A stretch of DNA of 37,587 nucleotides from Clostridiales bacterium (GCA_017649745.1 JAGCGE010000151.1:1-37587), one strand, 5' to 3'; shown: positions 26,793 to 35,812, counted from the stretch's first letter. Numbers and translations: made by a program. Notes: generated by a model not told the origin, from the letters alone.

Positions 26793-27527
26793 ATGTATGC
26801 GATATACGACGGTACTCATGCCGTTTTATTCACAAAGACAGAGACTCGAAACAATGTAAGTGTCGAAGTTTCTAAACATTCGTGGCTGGACTGGCATCTG
26901 ATACCTAGTAAGAGACCGCAGATGCCACCTCCGAATGTGAAAACCAATTATGTTGATATTCCCGGAGCTCATGGACATCTCGATCTTTCAAATGTTCTGA
27001 CCGGCGCTCCGAGATATGAAAACAGAACAGGATCGATGGATTTTATTCTTATGAACAAATCCATTAACTCTGAAGGCAATCCCGATCTTGAGAAGTATTG
27101 GTGGGAGCGTTATAGCGAGATCATGAACTTCTTACACGGTCAAGTGATCAAAATGCAGTTCTTTGATGAGTGCTCCAACTCATATTTCAATAAGTTTGAC
27201 GTCGATGTTCGTGAAATGCCTGAAGCGTCATCAGTATCTCTCGGTAAGACTGTACTGTATCTTGGTGAAACGACTGCTAACTACACTTATCATAAGTATT
27301 ACAGATGCGTAGAAGAGAGCAGTACCCATGTCTGGAGCGAACTTAGCGATAACGATGATGTTTACGTTGGACAGTTCTCAAACAGAGAATGGTACTGGAT
27401 TGGAAGAGTCAACGTATCGGGCTTTGATTCTCAAAATAACTACTCCACAATTACAATAAGTTACGATGCTTATCCTTATAAGATCAAGTATGATGGAACC
27501 CCTGCAGAAATGGTGGTGAGCCTGTGA
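26793..27527 (+). CDS. Distal tail protein (Dit-like)
   Basis: 244 residues from ATG 26793, chosen because AAGGAGGT (26778-26785) is perfectly placed; a longer in-frame reading upstream lacks a ribosome site. The Dit hallmark order is present: KHSWLDWHLIPSKRPQMPPP near 29-48, VDIPGAHGHLDLS near 53-65, and YENRTGSMDFILMN further on. Dit forms the hexameric hub joining tube and baseplate. An insertion rich in W, Y and acidic residues (about 167-205; EESSTHVWSELSDNDD) interrupts the C-terminal domain and may be an extra binding module. The end overlaps the next gene by 4 bp. Confidence 0.85.
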   Translation: MYAIYDGTHAVLFTKTETRNNVSVEVSKHSWLDWHLIPSKRPQMPPPNVKTNYVDIPGAHGHLDLSNVLTGAPRYENRTGSMDFILMNKSINSEGNPDLEKYWWERYSEIMNFLHGQVIKMQFFDECSNSYFNKFDVDVREMPEASSVSLGKTVLYLGETTANYTYHKYYRCVEESSTHVWSELSDNDDVYVGQFSNREWYWIGRVNVSGFDSQNNYSTITISYDAYPYKIKYDGTPAEMVVSL

Positions 27528-29272
27528 AATTTTATATTTTTGCTGATTTTAACGTTAATTCATCGACATATAATTGGCAGCTTGTTCACGCTCCCGAAAA
27601 CTTTCCCGAATACATTTACGGGAGTCCGATAGAAGAGGATAAGGCGTTTGCATACAATATTTCTATGGAGAAAGAGATAAGCAGAGCAGGTTCACTTAGC
27701 TTTACTATTCCGCCAAGACACCCTTTGTATAATAGCATAATCCCTCTTGGAACGACCATAGCATTAACGACGGCAGAAAGTACACCTAGCGGCGGCGAAG
27801 CAAGTCAAGAAGAAGCAGTTATAGGCCACGTTCTTTGGATAGGTAGAGTTCTTACTGTAGAGAGAAATTTCAATCTCGAAAAGAACATCAGCTGTGAAGG
27901 AGCTCTTGCTTTCTTAAACGATATTATGGTAAGGCCCAGATCGTTCTTTACTGTATCCGGTGAGAATGCTAACAAAGAGCATAAGGTTCCGGCTGTAGAT
28001 ATTTTGCAGATGATCTACAACGAATACAATTCGAGATGTTCTGTTAAAAGAAGACTTCAACAGTTTAGACTACAAGTTCCTGAAGAAACAATCGATTCGA
28101 CGCAAACTCCATTGTATGATGGAGATAGCGAGCATCAGACATATGAACATAGTGGTTCTATGATACCTGCCACTCTTGGATGCAAAGCGTCTTATAATGG
28201 AACTGCTTATATATTTAATGGCGAACGTTATTGGGAGACTTACGAGTATCCGCAACATTATTACATCAACGAGACATATTATACGTCAATTGATGATTAT
28301 GTTACAACATTTGATAAGTTCTCAGAAATAGTAGACCTTGATCCATCAGTTGGAATGTGGGCCGAGTGTACTGATGATTATTCATTTGAAATTACTCTAT
28401 TTGTGGCAAGACTTCCTTATACTCATAAACCTAAGCACATTATATTTGCAAACAATCTTGTAGATTTACAGGATAATGGCGATGGGATGGAACTGTATAG
28501 TCAGGTTATTCCTCTTGGTGCAAATAAAATGAGACTTGGTGATGATCCCACAGGTAGTCCAGTACAATATATTGCAGGAAACTATCAATATTGGCCTATT
28601 GTTTCCGACTACATTAGAGGAAGTGACACTAGTATAGGTATTATAGAAAAGACAATAGATTATTCAGATGCTACTACTTCAGACGAGCTTGGTACTATTG
28701 CTTTTTACAATCTTCAGGCTTATGAAAGCAGAATCGGAAGGTCGTATAATGTATCTGCTGTGGATATTTCCCTTCTTAGCGAGAATCAGGATGAGGGGTA
28801 TAATCCGTTTATTCTAAGTGATGGACGAATAAACAGCAGTGATTATAATCCAAACAACTTCATTGATATTACAGATGGTGTCATGATTGAGTCGTTACCC
28901 CACGGTACCCATTATTCGAACGTTAAATTTACATGCTCGTCACTTAGATTTAATGTTGATAATCCGGGAGCATCTGATTATACATTTCAGATTTATGATA
29001 ATTCTTATGTTCCAAGTAAACCTAAGATGCTTACCGAGTTCTATGCTAGACAGAAAGCAATATCTGAGGGTAAAGTGGCACAAGACGGCACTATTTACTA
29101 TCAAAATAGGCAGCCTAAAGACGTGTATAAGGAAGATGATAATAACGTATATGCCGACTACGATCAGTATCAGGAACATTATTCATCAACTGGAACAGGA
29201 GACGCGCGAACGGACATTACTTCTGAAAAGGTGGCTCCCGGCACATATGTTCCTCCGCAGAACAATTCCTAA
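27524..29272 (+). CDS. Tail hub protein (Tal-like)
   Basis: 582 residues from GTG 27524, overlapping the Dit gene as GTGA. The N-terminal part fits a gp27/Tal-like hub (AYNISMEKEISRAGSLSFTI, about 43-62; IGRVLTVERNFNLEKNISCE, about 106-125; ALAFLNDIMVRP). An extra segment (about 205-250) with aromatic and asparagine-rich sequence resembles a small inserted binding domain. The order tape measure, Dit, Tal is the standard siphovirus tail-tip order. The tail-associated peptidase activity found in some relatives cannot be confirmed by eye. Confidence 0.82.
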   Translation: MKFYIFADFNVNSSTYNWQLVHAPENFPEYIYGSPIEEDKAFAYNISMEKEISRAGSLSFTIPPRHPLYNSIIPLGTTIALTTAESTPSGGEASQEEAVIGHVLWIGRVLTVERNFNLEKNISCEGALAFLNDIMVRPRSFFTVSGENANKEHKVPAVDILQMIYNEYNSRCSVKRRLQQFRLQVPEETIDSTQTPLYDGDSEHQTYEHSGSMIPATLGCKASYNGTAYIFNGERYWETYEYPQHYYINETYYTSIDDYVTTFDKFSEIVDLDPSVGMWAECTDDYSFEITLFVARLPYTHKPKHIIFANNLVDLQDNGDGMELYSQVIPLGANKMRLGDDPTGSPVQYIAGNYQYWPIVSDYIRGSDTSIGIIEKTIDYSDATTSDELGTIAFYNLQAYESRIGRSYNVSAVDISLLSENQDEGYNPFILSDGRINSSDYNPNNFIDITDGVMIESLPHGTHYSNVKFTCSSLRFNVDNPGASDYTFQIYDNSYVPSKPKMLTEFYARQKAISEGKVAQDGTIYYQNRQPKDVYKEDDNNVYADYDQYQEHYSSTGTGDARTDITSEKVAPGTYVPPQNNS

Positions 29273-29336
29273 ATTCAAAACCTGAAATTTTCCCGGAAGG
29301 TAATTTCTCAAAATCATTTTAAAGGAGGGGTGCGCT

Positions 29337-30158
29337 ATGAACAATCTTGAAGCGGCGAGGATAATGATGAGCGGAAGTGGTGGAAGCAATATTGCACCCA
29401 AACCGGATCCTATTATACAAAGCGGCACATATTTAGCACGCGACGATGATCTCGATGGTTATTCAAGAGTTGTTGTCACTGCTGGAACTAGTGTGGCTGA
29501 GATGATAGATAATTTTAGAACCATTTACAGTGCTCCTGTTTTTCCGAATAGTGAATATACATACAAAATAAAAATAGGACATATTAATACTTGGGAGTAT
29601 GCCCAGTTTTATACAAATTTAGCTTATTCAACTTCTCGGCCATATTCATATGCATATCCGAGTCAGAGTTTTTACTTCTATGATACATTTGCTTGTCTAT
29701 ATAAAAATGATGACTTAATTATTGCTACACGTTTTCCATGGTCTATATCTAGCTATCAATATTGTGATAAATACAGAGAGGATAGTGGGTGGACTTGGTC
29801 TGACACATATGTGATTTACCCATATCAGGAATATGAAAATATAAGTATAGATAATGTAACGAGCTCATTTAACCCTTCGAGTTCAAGCACTAAAAGGTTT
29901 AGTATTTATTTGTCAGCTGATTTTGTACAGAAACACACCAGACATAATTGGACGAGCACCTCTACTCCGGGAGAGCTTATAGACAACCCAGTTATAACTA
30001 CTGAAACATATTCAGTAAACGGTACATATGAGTGCTTCCCTGAAGTAGGCACATTCAGTACACAGCAAACCTATACAGACTTGTCATCAAGCGATCTTTT
30101 AAGCGAGCTTACTGATTTTACAATTGCTCTATATAATTATTATAATCCTCATGCTTAA
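29337..30158 (+). CDS. Putative baseplate/fibre protein
   Basis: 273 residues from ATG 29337 behind AAAGGAGGGG. The N-terminal segment with SGTYLARDDDLDGYSRVVVTAG (split between about 30 and 52) resembles a short repeat often seen in phage tail-fibre and baseplate proteins. The rest is rich in tyrosine, serine and threonine and probably beta-structured, without an enzymatic motif I can name. The position between the hub and the receptor-binding genes supports an appendage role. Confidence 0.62.
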   Translation: MNNLEAARIMMSGSGGSNIAPKPDPIIQSGTYLARDDDLDGYSRVVVTAGTSVAEMIDNFRTIYSAPVFPNSEYTYKIKIGHINTWEYAQFYTNLAYSTSRPYSYAYPSQSFYFYDTFACLYKNDDLIIATRFPWSISSYQYCDKYREDSGWTWSDTYVIYPYQEYENISIDNVTSSFNPSSSSTKRFSIYLSADFVQKHTRHNWTSTSTPGELIDNPVITTETYSVNGTYECFPEVGTFSTQQTYTDLSSSDLLSELTDFTIALYNYYNPHA

Positions 30159-30187
30159 ATAATCTCAAAATAGAAAGGATTGATACA

Positions 30188-31084
30188 ATGGTACAGATTA
30201 AAACAATAACCACGGGTGCCAGTGAAGAAGAAGTTATATTTGACAAATTTAACTTCATGCGCGGCGCCAAGGATACTATATACATCTGGGTGAGAAACTT
30301 TGGCGATAGTGACATTTACATGAGTGATCATCCGGGTATTGTGGCAGGTAACGATGATGTTATCAAGCTTGGTGCCAAGTCTGTAGGTCTTGTTACGACT
30401 GCTGTTGACAACAAGATTTATATTCTTGGCGCATCGACGCTCGAATGTCACGCTCAGTTCTTTGCTGAGTGTCCTTTCAGAGGCGTTGGCTCAGGTGGTG
30501 GAGGTGGTGGAAACTCCAGTTATATTGGCAAGACCACTACTCCTCTGACTGATGGATCTAGGACGAATCCTATAACGATAAACGGTCAGTCCGTAACCGC
30601 TAAGAAGGGTGATATTACTGTCTATAACAAGCAGGAATTTATATTTGATGGTACGGAGTGGAATGCGTTCGGTGATGATTCAGGTCTTGGCGATCTGGCA
30701 TTTAAGGACAGCGCTACCGGTACATTTACGCCTGCTGGAACGGTATCTGCTCCGACATTTAACACAACCGAAACTCCTCTTCGAGTAACAGGTACACCAG
30801 AAGGTAGCGTTAGCGTGTCAATCACACCTACTACTGACACGGTGACAGGCATAACAACTGTTGGTACTCTTCCTGTATTTAGTTATGACAGCGCAACTGA
30901 AAACCTTAGCTACACACCCGGTACACTTCCGACAGCAGATACTTCAAAAACAGTAATGACCGGAGCTTCGGCATCTGCTACATTCACAGGATCAACTCTC
31001 ACTTCTCAGGGCAGTGTTGCAACCTTGACCGAGATCAACGCTCCTACATTCACCGGTACCGAGGGTTCTGTCAGTGTTTCTTAA
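30188..31084 (+). CDS. Putative tail appendage protein with glycine hinge
   Basis: 298 residues. A compact N-terminal domain (1-95, IYIWVRNFGDSDIYMSDHPG) is followed by a glycine-rich hinge (GVGSGGGGGGNSS, about 100-112). A linker with a KGDITVYNKQEFIFDGTEWN stretch precedes a threonine/serine/glycine-rich C-terminal half of short beta repeats (TFTPAGTVSAPTFN, TFTGSTLTSQGSV, TFTGTEGSVSVS). The first domain resembles baseplate-attachment modules and the repeats resemble fibre shafts. It lies just upstream of the three DGR targets and could be the adaptor on which they sit; that link is inferred. Confidence 0.65.
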   Translation: MVQIKTITTGASEEEVIFDKFNFMRGAKDTIYIWVRNFGDSDIYMSDHPGIVAGNDDVIKLGAKSVGLVTTAVDNKIYILGASTLECHAQFFAECPFRGVGSGGGGGGNSSYIGKTTTPLTDGSRTNPITINGQSVTAKKGDITVYNKQEFIFDGTEWNAFGDDSGLGDLAFKDSATGTFTPAGTVSAPTFNTTETPLRVTGTPEGSVSVSITPTTDTVTGITTVGTLPVFSYDSATENLSYTPGTLPTADTSKTVMTGASASATFTGSTLTSQGSVATLTEINAPTFTGTEGSVSVS

Positions 31085-31111
31085 AATCAAAATGGAAAGG
31101 AGAAAGTATAG

Positions 31112-32557
31112 ATGAGCGATATAGTATCCTATACTGTCCCTGTGACAAGTGGCGGAACAACGACAGACACGACTTTATATTTTAAAGATACTGATCTCAG
31201 AGATAATGTAGACGAAGTAAAAGAGTATATCGGATATGTACCGCCTAAAGTTATAGGCTTGCAGGCAGACTTCGAGAACTCCACATTCACACGACTTGGT
31301 GATGCTGTAGGTCTTAGCGCAGGTTCCGACTTCGACCAGTTTCCTATGTATGGCGGCAGAAGACTTTGTAATCTTGCTGATGATGGTACTGTAAATGCGT
31401 GGTATGGCGAAGCAGGATATACTGAAGATGGCAGCAATGGTCAGGTTATGGTTTATCAGCCGAAGTTTTATTATAAGGTAGTACCTCTCAAAATACAGGC
31501 TATTGAAAAAGCGACTTCTACAAATATTCCTGAAGGTTATCATCTTCTCAAAGCTAACTATTATATTTGCGCTGAGAAAAAAGGTGGTTTTAAGGTACAT
31601 CCTGCTTTCTTCGATGGTGACGGTAATGAGGTTGATGGAATTTATATTTCGGCGTATGAAGGAAGTTTGTTTGATGTAAGCGAGAACAAATATCTCATGT
31701 ACGACGATATGGAACCCGCTGGTGATGGGACTTATACACAGGGAGTATATTTGCTTGATAAAGACAACGATAAGCTTTGCTCTATTGCAGGAGTAAAGCC
31801 AGTTTCAGGCCTTAAGCACACCCAGTTTACACGAACAAACCTTGAACAAATTGCTCAAAATAGAGGTAGCAGATGGCATGGTGAGACCGTACAAGTAATC
31901 TCGATGAAGCAGCTGCTTATGGTTATTGAATACGCTACTTTTAACTTCCAGACGGCAATAGGCGCGGGCGTAACGAGTATTACCGACGTCTCAACAGACA
32001 GCGTTACGGTGCAGACAGGAGCTACGTCAAGTCTTGGTGAGGGTACGGGTATAGCCGAATCGACAGACGTATATATTTCAACAGGGCACAAAACAGGATC
32101 AAGGCTCGCCGAAAGGTCTGTCCGATACAGAGGTGTAGAGAACGACTGGGGGAATATTTATAAATTTATAAACGGCCTTAATATCTGGGGCGATGGAAAA
32201 CGATACGGTGGCATTCCGTATTATTGTGAGGATTTCAGTTTTGCAGAATCTAAGAAAACCGATAATTATAAATCTATGGCTTTCACACTTACTAACGCCA
32301 ACGATTACATAAGATATTTCGGCTGGAGCGCTGAATGCGATTGGGCGTTTCTCCCATCGAAGACAGGTTCGGGCGCCTCAAGCGATATTCCCGTAGGTGA
32401 CCACATACTCGTGAAAGCAAACCTCAACGGCTACCGAATCGCTTTTTTGGGTGGTTTTTGGGATGATGGCTACACTGCTGGTTCTTTCTCCGGATATACG
32501 TATTATGGTGCTGATTATCATCTTTCAATTATCGGTGCCCGCATATTCTTCGTTTAA
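31112..32557 (+). CDS. DGR target paralogue 1, apparently retired
   Basis: 481 residues, homologous end to end to the next two genes. A shared N-terminal region (GLQADFENSTFTRLGDAVG, about 50-68) leads to a C-terminal formylglycine-generating-enzyme/C-type-lectin-like fold (NIYKFINGLNIWGDGKRYGG, then YRIAFLGGFWDDG near the end). In active DGR targets the last segment carries the variable residues on a ligand-binding face. Here the final 35 codons differ from the template at many non-adenine bases, and the downstream element is absent. It is probably a receptor-binding protein now evolving normally, or one once served by another template. Confidence 0.8.
   Translation: MSDIVSYTVPVTSGGTTTDTTLYFKDTDLRDNVDEVKEYIGYVPPKVIGLQADFENSTFTRLGDAVGLSAGSDFDQFPMYGGRRLCNLADDGTVNAWYGEAGYTEDGSNGQVMVYQPKFYYKVVPLKIQAIEKATSTNIPEGYHLLKANYYICAEKKGGFKVHPAFFDGDGNEVDGIYISAYEGSLFDVSENKYLMYDDMEPAGDGTYTQGVYLLDKDNDKLCSIAGVKPVSGLKHTQFTRTNLEQIAQNRGSRWHGETVQVISMKQLLMVIEYATFNFQTAIGAGVTSITDVSTDSVTVQTGATSSLGEGTGIAESTDVYISTGHKTGSRLAERSVRYRGVENDWGNIYKFINGLNIWGDGKRYGGIPYYCEDFSFAESKKTDNYKSMAFTLTNANDYIRYFGWSAECDWAFLPSKTGSGASSDIPVGDHILVKANLNGYRIAFLGGFWDDGYTAGSFSGYTYYGADYHLSIIGARIFFV
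32439..32545 (+). repeat. Degenerate variable region VR1
   Basis: Alignable by protein with VR2, VR3 and the template, but with many non-A differences (for example CGT to TTG, CCG to TCT). It lacks the ACATCAATTGCTGAGCGG sequence that follows VR2 and VR3. Confidence 0.65.
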
Positions 32558-32577
32558 AAGAGAGGTGATAAATCAAA

Positions 32578-34032
32578 ATGGCTGAATATACAATTTCTAA
32601 GCTCTTAGGTTATGACATAAAAGATCAAGAAGCTGCAGAAGGCATAGAGGATATTGAAGCATTTATCGGATATCCTGATGATACGAGCATTGTGGGTTTG
32701 CAGGCTGACTTTGAAAATATGACATTTACTCGTCTGGCTGGTGCTGTGGGTAAAACTGCAGGTTCGGACTTTAATGTGTTCAAAATGTATGGCGATAGGA
32801 AACTCTGTAACCTTGCTGACGATGGCACTGTCAATGCTTGGTATGGTGAACAAGAATACATAGAAGACGGCTCAAACGGACAGGTCATGGTTTATCAGCC
32901 GAAATTTTACTACAAAGTCCTTCCACTTAAGACCGAGAAGATCCAGCCTGAGGTAATTGACCCAGAGGCAGCTACTCCTGAGTACACCGAACCTGAGGGT
33001 TATCATCTCCTTAAAGCCAATTACTTCATCTCTGACAAGCCAAAGTATGGATTTAAGGTGCATCCGGCTTTCTTAGCGCCAGACGGTGTTACAGAGATGG
33101 ACGGCATCTATATTTCTGCTTATGAGGGAAGTATTTATGATGTTTCAGCGGCTAAATACCTTATCTACGATGATATGAGTGATGATGGTAATTACACTCA
33201 CGACACTTATTTAGCAGATACTACTAACGATAAGTTTTGCTCAATAGCTGGAGTCAAGCCTGCTTCCGGACTTAAGCATGCTGGTATGACTAGACCGGGT
33301 ATAGAGTCTATGTGCCAAAACAGAGGTTTAAAATGGCACTCTGAGAATGTGCAAATACACTCTATGGAGCAGCTTTTAATGGCTGTCGAGTATGGTGCGT
33401 TTAACATGCAGACGGCTATAGGTGCTGGTGTTACAGTCATTACCGATATTACTACCGAGTCAAATACGGTTCAAACAGGAGCCACTTCTAGTATCGGTAA
33501 TGGAACAGGTGCGGCAACGACTACAACACGTTATATTTCTACAGGTGCCACAACTTATACTACCGCTGACGGAGCAAACAAACTGTCAATCAGATATAGA
33601 GGTAGGGAGAACGATTGGGGTAATATTTATAAGTTTACAAACGGTCTCAACATCTGGGGTAATGGCAAAAAGCGCGGTGGTATACCCTACTATTGCGATG
33701 ACTGGGCTTTTGCTGAAAGTAAAAAGACTGAAAATTATATTTCGACCAATATTACTTGTACAAATGTTAACGGTTATACAAGATATTTTGGTTGGAATGT
33801 AGAATGCGATTGGATGTTTATACCGACAGCCGTTGGGACCCCAGCTAGTGCAACGCTTCCTGTAGGCGATTACGGATATTATACTGCGAATTTAAACACT
33901 TACCGAATCGCGTATCGTGGCGGTTATTGGAATAATGGCTCTACTGCTGGCCCGTTTTACTGGGCTTGGAGTAATGGTGTCGGTTTTCGGGCTCGTAATG
34001 TTGGCGCTCGTCTTTGTTACATCAATTGCTGA
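32578..34032 (+). CDS. DGR target protein 2 (variable receptor-binding type)
   Basis: 484 residues; the ATG lies in TCAAAATGG. The N-terminal region (FENMTFTRLAGAVGKTAGSD, about 51-70) and the middle are shared with genes 1 and 3. The C-terminus is a formylglycine-generating-enzyme/C-type-lectin-like domain ending YRGGYWNNGSTAGPFYWAW and GARLCYINC, with VR2 encoding about residues 444-480. By analogy with phage DGR targets this is a tail-tip receptor-binding protein whose lectin-like face is diversified to follow changes on the host surface. The VR shows 11 changes from the template, all at template adenines. Confidence 0.88.
   Translation: MAEYTISKLLGYDIKDQEAAEGIEDIEAFIGYPDDTSIVGLQADFENMTFTRLAGAVGKTAGSDFNVFKMYGDRKLCNLADDGTVNAWYGEQEYIEDGSNGQVMVYQPKFYYKVLPLKTEKIQPEVIDPEAATPEYTEPEGYHLLKANYFISDKPKYGFKVHPAFLAPDGVTEMDGIYISAYEGSIYDVSAAKYLIYDDMSDDGNYTHDTYLADTTNDKFCSIAGVKPASGLKHAGMTRPGIESMCQNRGLKWHSENVQIHSMEQLLMAVEYGAFNMQTAIGAGVTVITDITTESNTVQTGATSSIGNGTGAATTTTRYISTGATTYTTADGANKLSIRYRGRENDWGNIYKFTNGLNIWGNGKKRGGIPYYCDDWAFAESKKTENYISTNITCTNVNGYTRYFGWNVECDWMFIPTAVGTPASATLPVGDYGYYTANLNTYRIAYRGGYWNNGSTAGPFYWAWSNGVGFRARNVGARLCYINC
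33908..34018 (+). repeat. Variable region VR2 of the DGR
   Basis: 111 bp aligned without gaps to the template 35835-35945. It is identical at all 87 non-A template positions. It differs at 11 of 24 adenines (template positions 35852, 35864, 35871, 35891, 35892, 35898, 35912, 35913, 35918, 35919, 35927). Confidence 0.95.
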
Positions 34033-34061
34033 GCGGAGCGAAGCCTTCTTCTTGGTAGCAA
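34019..34061 (+). promoter_or_regulatory. Conserved element downstream of VR2 (IMH-like)
   Basis: These 43 bases are nearly identical to 35663-35705 after VR3 (one difference) and continue about 29 bases past the stop codon. The template lacks this sequence. This is the position expected for the element that fixes where mutagenic homing starts in the target. Confidence 0.7.
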
Positions 34062-34146
34062 CCCAAATTCATGAAGGATATCAGCGCATGCTTAAAACAA
34101 AAACTTACATAAACACTCCAAATAAAATCGAGGTGAAAAATTCAAA

Positions 34147-35676
34147 ATGGCTAATTCAGAAGTTTCAAACATTACTGTCCCAATAAACAACGTAGATACC
34201 ACTTTTGACGTGAAGTATGCTAAGGGTCGGGATGACATAAGAGACATTGAGGCGTGGATAGGTTATCCTGATCAAAACGACATAATCGGCTTATGTGCTG
34301 ACTTTGAGAATTCCACGTTTACCAGACTTGCAGGTGCTGTGGGTAAAACTGCAGGCTCGGACTTCAATGCTTACAACATGTATGGTGGTAGAAGACTTTG
34401 TAATCTTGCTGATGATGGTACAGTTAATGCTTGGTATGGTGAAGCAGGTTATACCGAAGATGGCAGCAATGGTCAGGTGATGGTCTATCAGCCGAAGTTT
34501 TATTACCGCACAGTCCCCATCAAAATGGAAAAGATAGCGGTTGAAGAGATACCTGCTACTGCATCCACTCCTACCGAATACACGGACCCCGAGGGATATC
34601 ATCTGCTAAAAGTCAATTACTACCTCTCTGACACGGCAAGATATGGTTTCAAAGTCCATCCTGCATTTTTAGATCCTGATGGCAATGAGATGGATGGAAT
34701 TTATATTTCTGCTTACGAGGGGTCTGTATATGATGTATCAGGCTCTGCTTACGTCTTATATGATGACTTAGACATTACATGGGATCCAGTAACAGGCGAT
34801 CCAACCGTAACCCCGCAAACTTATATTTACGACTTTGACAACGATAAGTTTTGCTCGATAGCCGGAGTTAAGCCAGCATCTGGTATGTCTTACGCATCCG
34901 GCACACCACAGAATGTCCTTACTCGACCTAATATAGAGAAGATGTGCCAGAACCGTGGATCAAAATGGCATTCCGAAAACTTCCAAATCCATTCCATGGA
35001 ACAAATGCTGATGGTTGTGGAGTATGCGACGTTTAATATGCAGACGGCGATTGGTAATGGATGTACGGCGTATGCTTCTGGTACCGGTAATGAGGGAGTG
35101 CAGACTGGATCTACTGCGAGTCTCGGTAACGGGTCTGGAGTTGCATCTTCAACGCTTCAAATCTCAAGCTCTGGAGTAAAGACTACCTCGTCCACGAATG
35201 GTAAAGTCTCGATAAGATACAGAGGTAGGGAGAACGACTGGGGTAATCTATGGAAGTTCACAAATGGTCTTAATATCTGGGGTAATGGATACAAACGAGG
35301 CGGTATAGCTTATTACTGTACTGACTATAACTACGCTGAATCTAAGAATACTGGTAATTACGAGTCCACAGGCATCACTTGTGAAGGATTTCTGGGCGTC
35401 ACGAATGCTTATGGTTACATAAATAATTTTGGCTGGAGTGAGCAGTTCGACTGGGGATTCATAGTGACTAAAGCCCAAAGAACAGGAGCCGACTCCACAA
35501 AACCCGTAGGTGACTATCAATATTCTACACGAAACCTTAATGGCTACCGAATCGCGTTTCGTGGCGGTTATTGGAGTTCTGGCTCTAATGCTGGCCCGTT
35601 TTACTGGTATTGGGCTTATGGTGTCGGTTATCGGAGTCGTACTATTGGCGCTCGTCTTTGTTACATCAATTGCTGA
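34147..35676 (+). CDS. DGR target protein 3 (variable receptor-binding type)
   Basis: 509 residues; the ATG lies within TCAAAATGG. It is the closest paralogue of gene 2 in the C-terminal half and of gene 1 in parts of the N-terminal half (for example 34384-34505 against 31347-31470), so mixing among the three copies is likely. An extra segment near 212-228 (ITWDPVTGDPTVTPQ) and another near 415 (GFLGVTNAYGY) distinguish it. The C-terminal formylglycine-generating-enzyme/lectin-like fold ends YRGGYWSSG... with variation matching F-RGGYWSSGSNAGPFYWYW and GARLCYINC. VR3 carries 13 adenine-only changes. It is adjacent to the template and is probably the most frequently targeted copy. Confidence 0.88.
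   Translation: MANSEVSNITVPINNVDTTFDVKYAKGRDDIRDIEAWIGYPDQNDIIGLCADFENSTFTRLAGAVGKTAGSDFNAYNMYGGRRLCNLADDGTVNAWYGEAGYTEDGSNGQVMVYQPKFYYRTVPIKMEKIAVEEIPATASTPTEYTDPEGYHLLKVNYYLSDTARYGFKVHPAFLDPDGNEMDGIYISAYEGSVYDVSGSAYVLYDDLDITWDPVTGDPTVTPQTYIYDFDNDKFCSIAGVKPASGMSYASGTPQNVLTRPNIEKMCQNRGSKWHSENFQIHSMEQMLMVVEYATFNMQTAIGNGCTAYASGTGNEGVQTGSTASLGNGSGVASSTLQISSSGVKTTSSTNGKVSIRYRGRENDWGNLWKFTNGLNIWGNGYKRGGIAYYCTDYNYAESKNTGNYESTGITCEGFLGVTNAYGYINNFGWSEQFDWGFIVTKAQRTGADSTKPVGDYQYSTRNLNGYRIAFRGGYWSSGSNAGPFYWYWAYGVGYRSRTIGARLCYINC
35552..35662 (+). repeat. Variable region VR3 of the DGR
   Basis: 111 bp aligned without gaps to the template, with no change at 87 non-A positions. It differs at 13 of 24 adenines (template positions 35841, 35852, 35859, 35861, 35862, 35864, 35891, 35897, 35898, 35900, 35912, 35919, 35925). 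Confidence 0.95.
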
Positions 35677-35705
35677 GCGGAGCGAAGCCTCCTTCTTGGT
35701 AGCAA
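35663..35705 (+). promoter_or_regulatory. Conserved element downstream of VR3 (IMH-like)
   Basis: Matches 34019-34061 with one difference. It includes the last four codons and about 29 bases past the stop. Conservation past the stop in two targets, and absence after the template and after VR1, marks it as the likely homing-initiation region. Confidence 0.7.
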
Positions 35706-35748
35706 TTAAAATTCATAATCGAAGACTGTATAGTCTGAGATAATTGCT
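35701..35748 (+). repeat. Nested inverted repeat after VR3
   Basis: AGCAATTA (35701-35708) pairs with TAATTGCT (35741-35748). Inside, AGACT (35723-35727) pairs with AGTCT (35732-35736) around a 4-base loop. DGR targets are known to use a short hairpin or cruciform just past the homing site, so this is a candidate. VR2 does not have an equivalent outer repeat. Confidence 0.55.
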
Positions 35749-35770
35749 TTAAACGTAAAACATAATAACT

Positions 35771-35812
35771 AGGAGAGAGCATTTGTTTAAAATCAGGTGT
35801 TCTCTCCTTTTT
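35771..35812 (+). terminator. Terminator-like hairpin before the DGR template
   Basis: AGGAGAGA (35771-35778) pairs with TCTCTCCT (35801-35808), extendable by three more pairs including one G-U, followed by five Ts (35808-35812). It would end the fibre transcript before the template, or form the 5' structured part of the template RNA. Confidence 0.65.
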
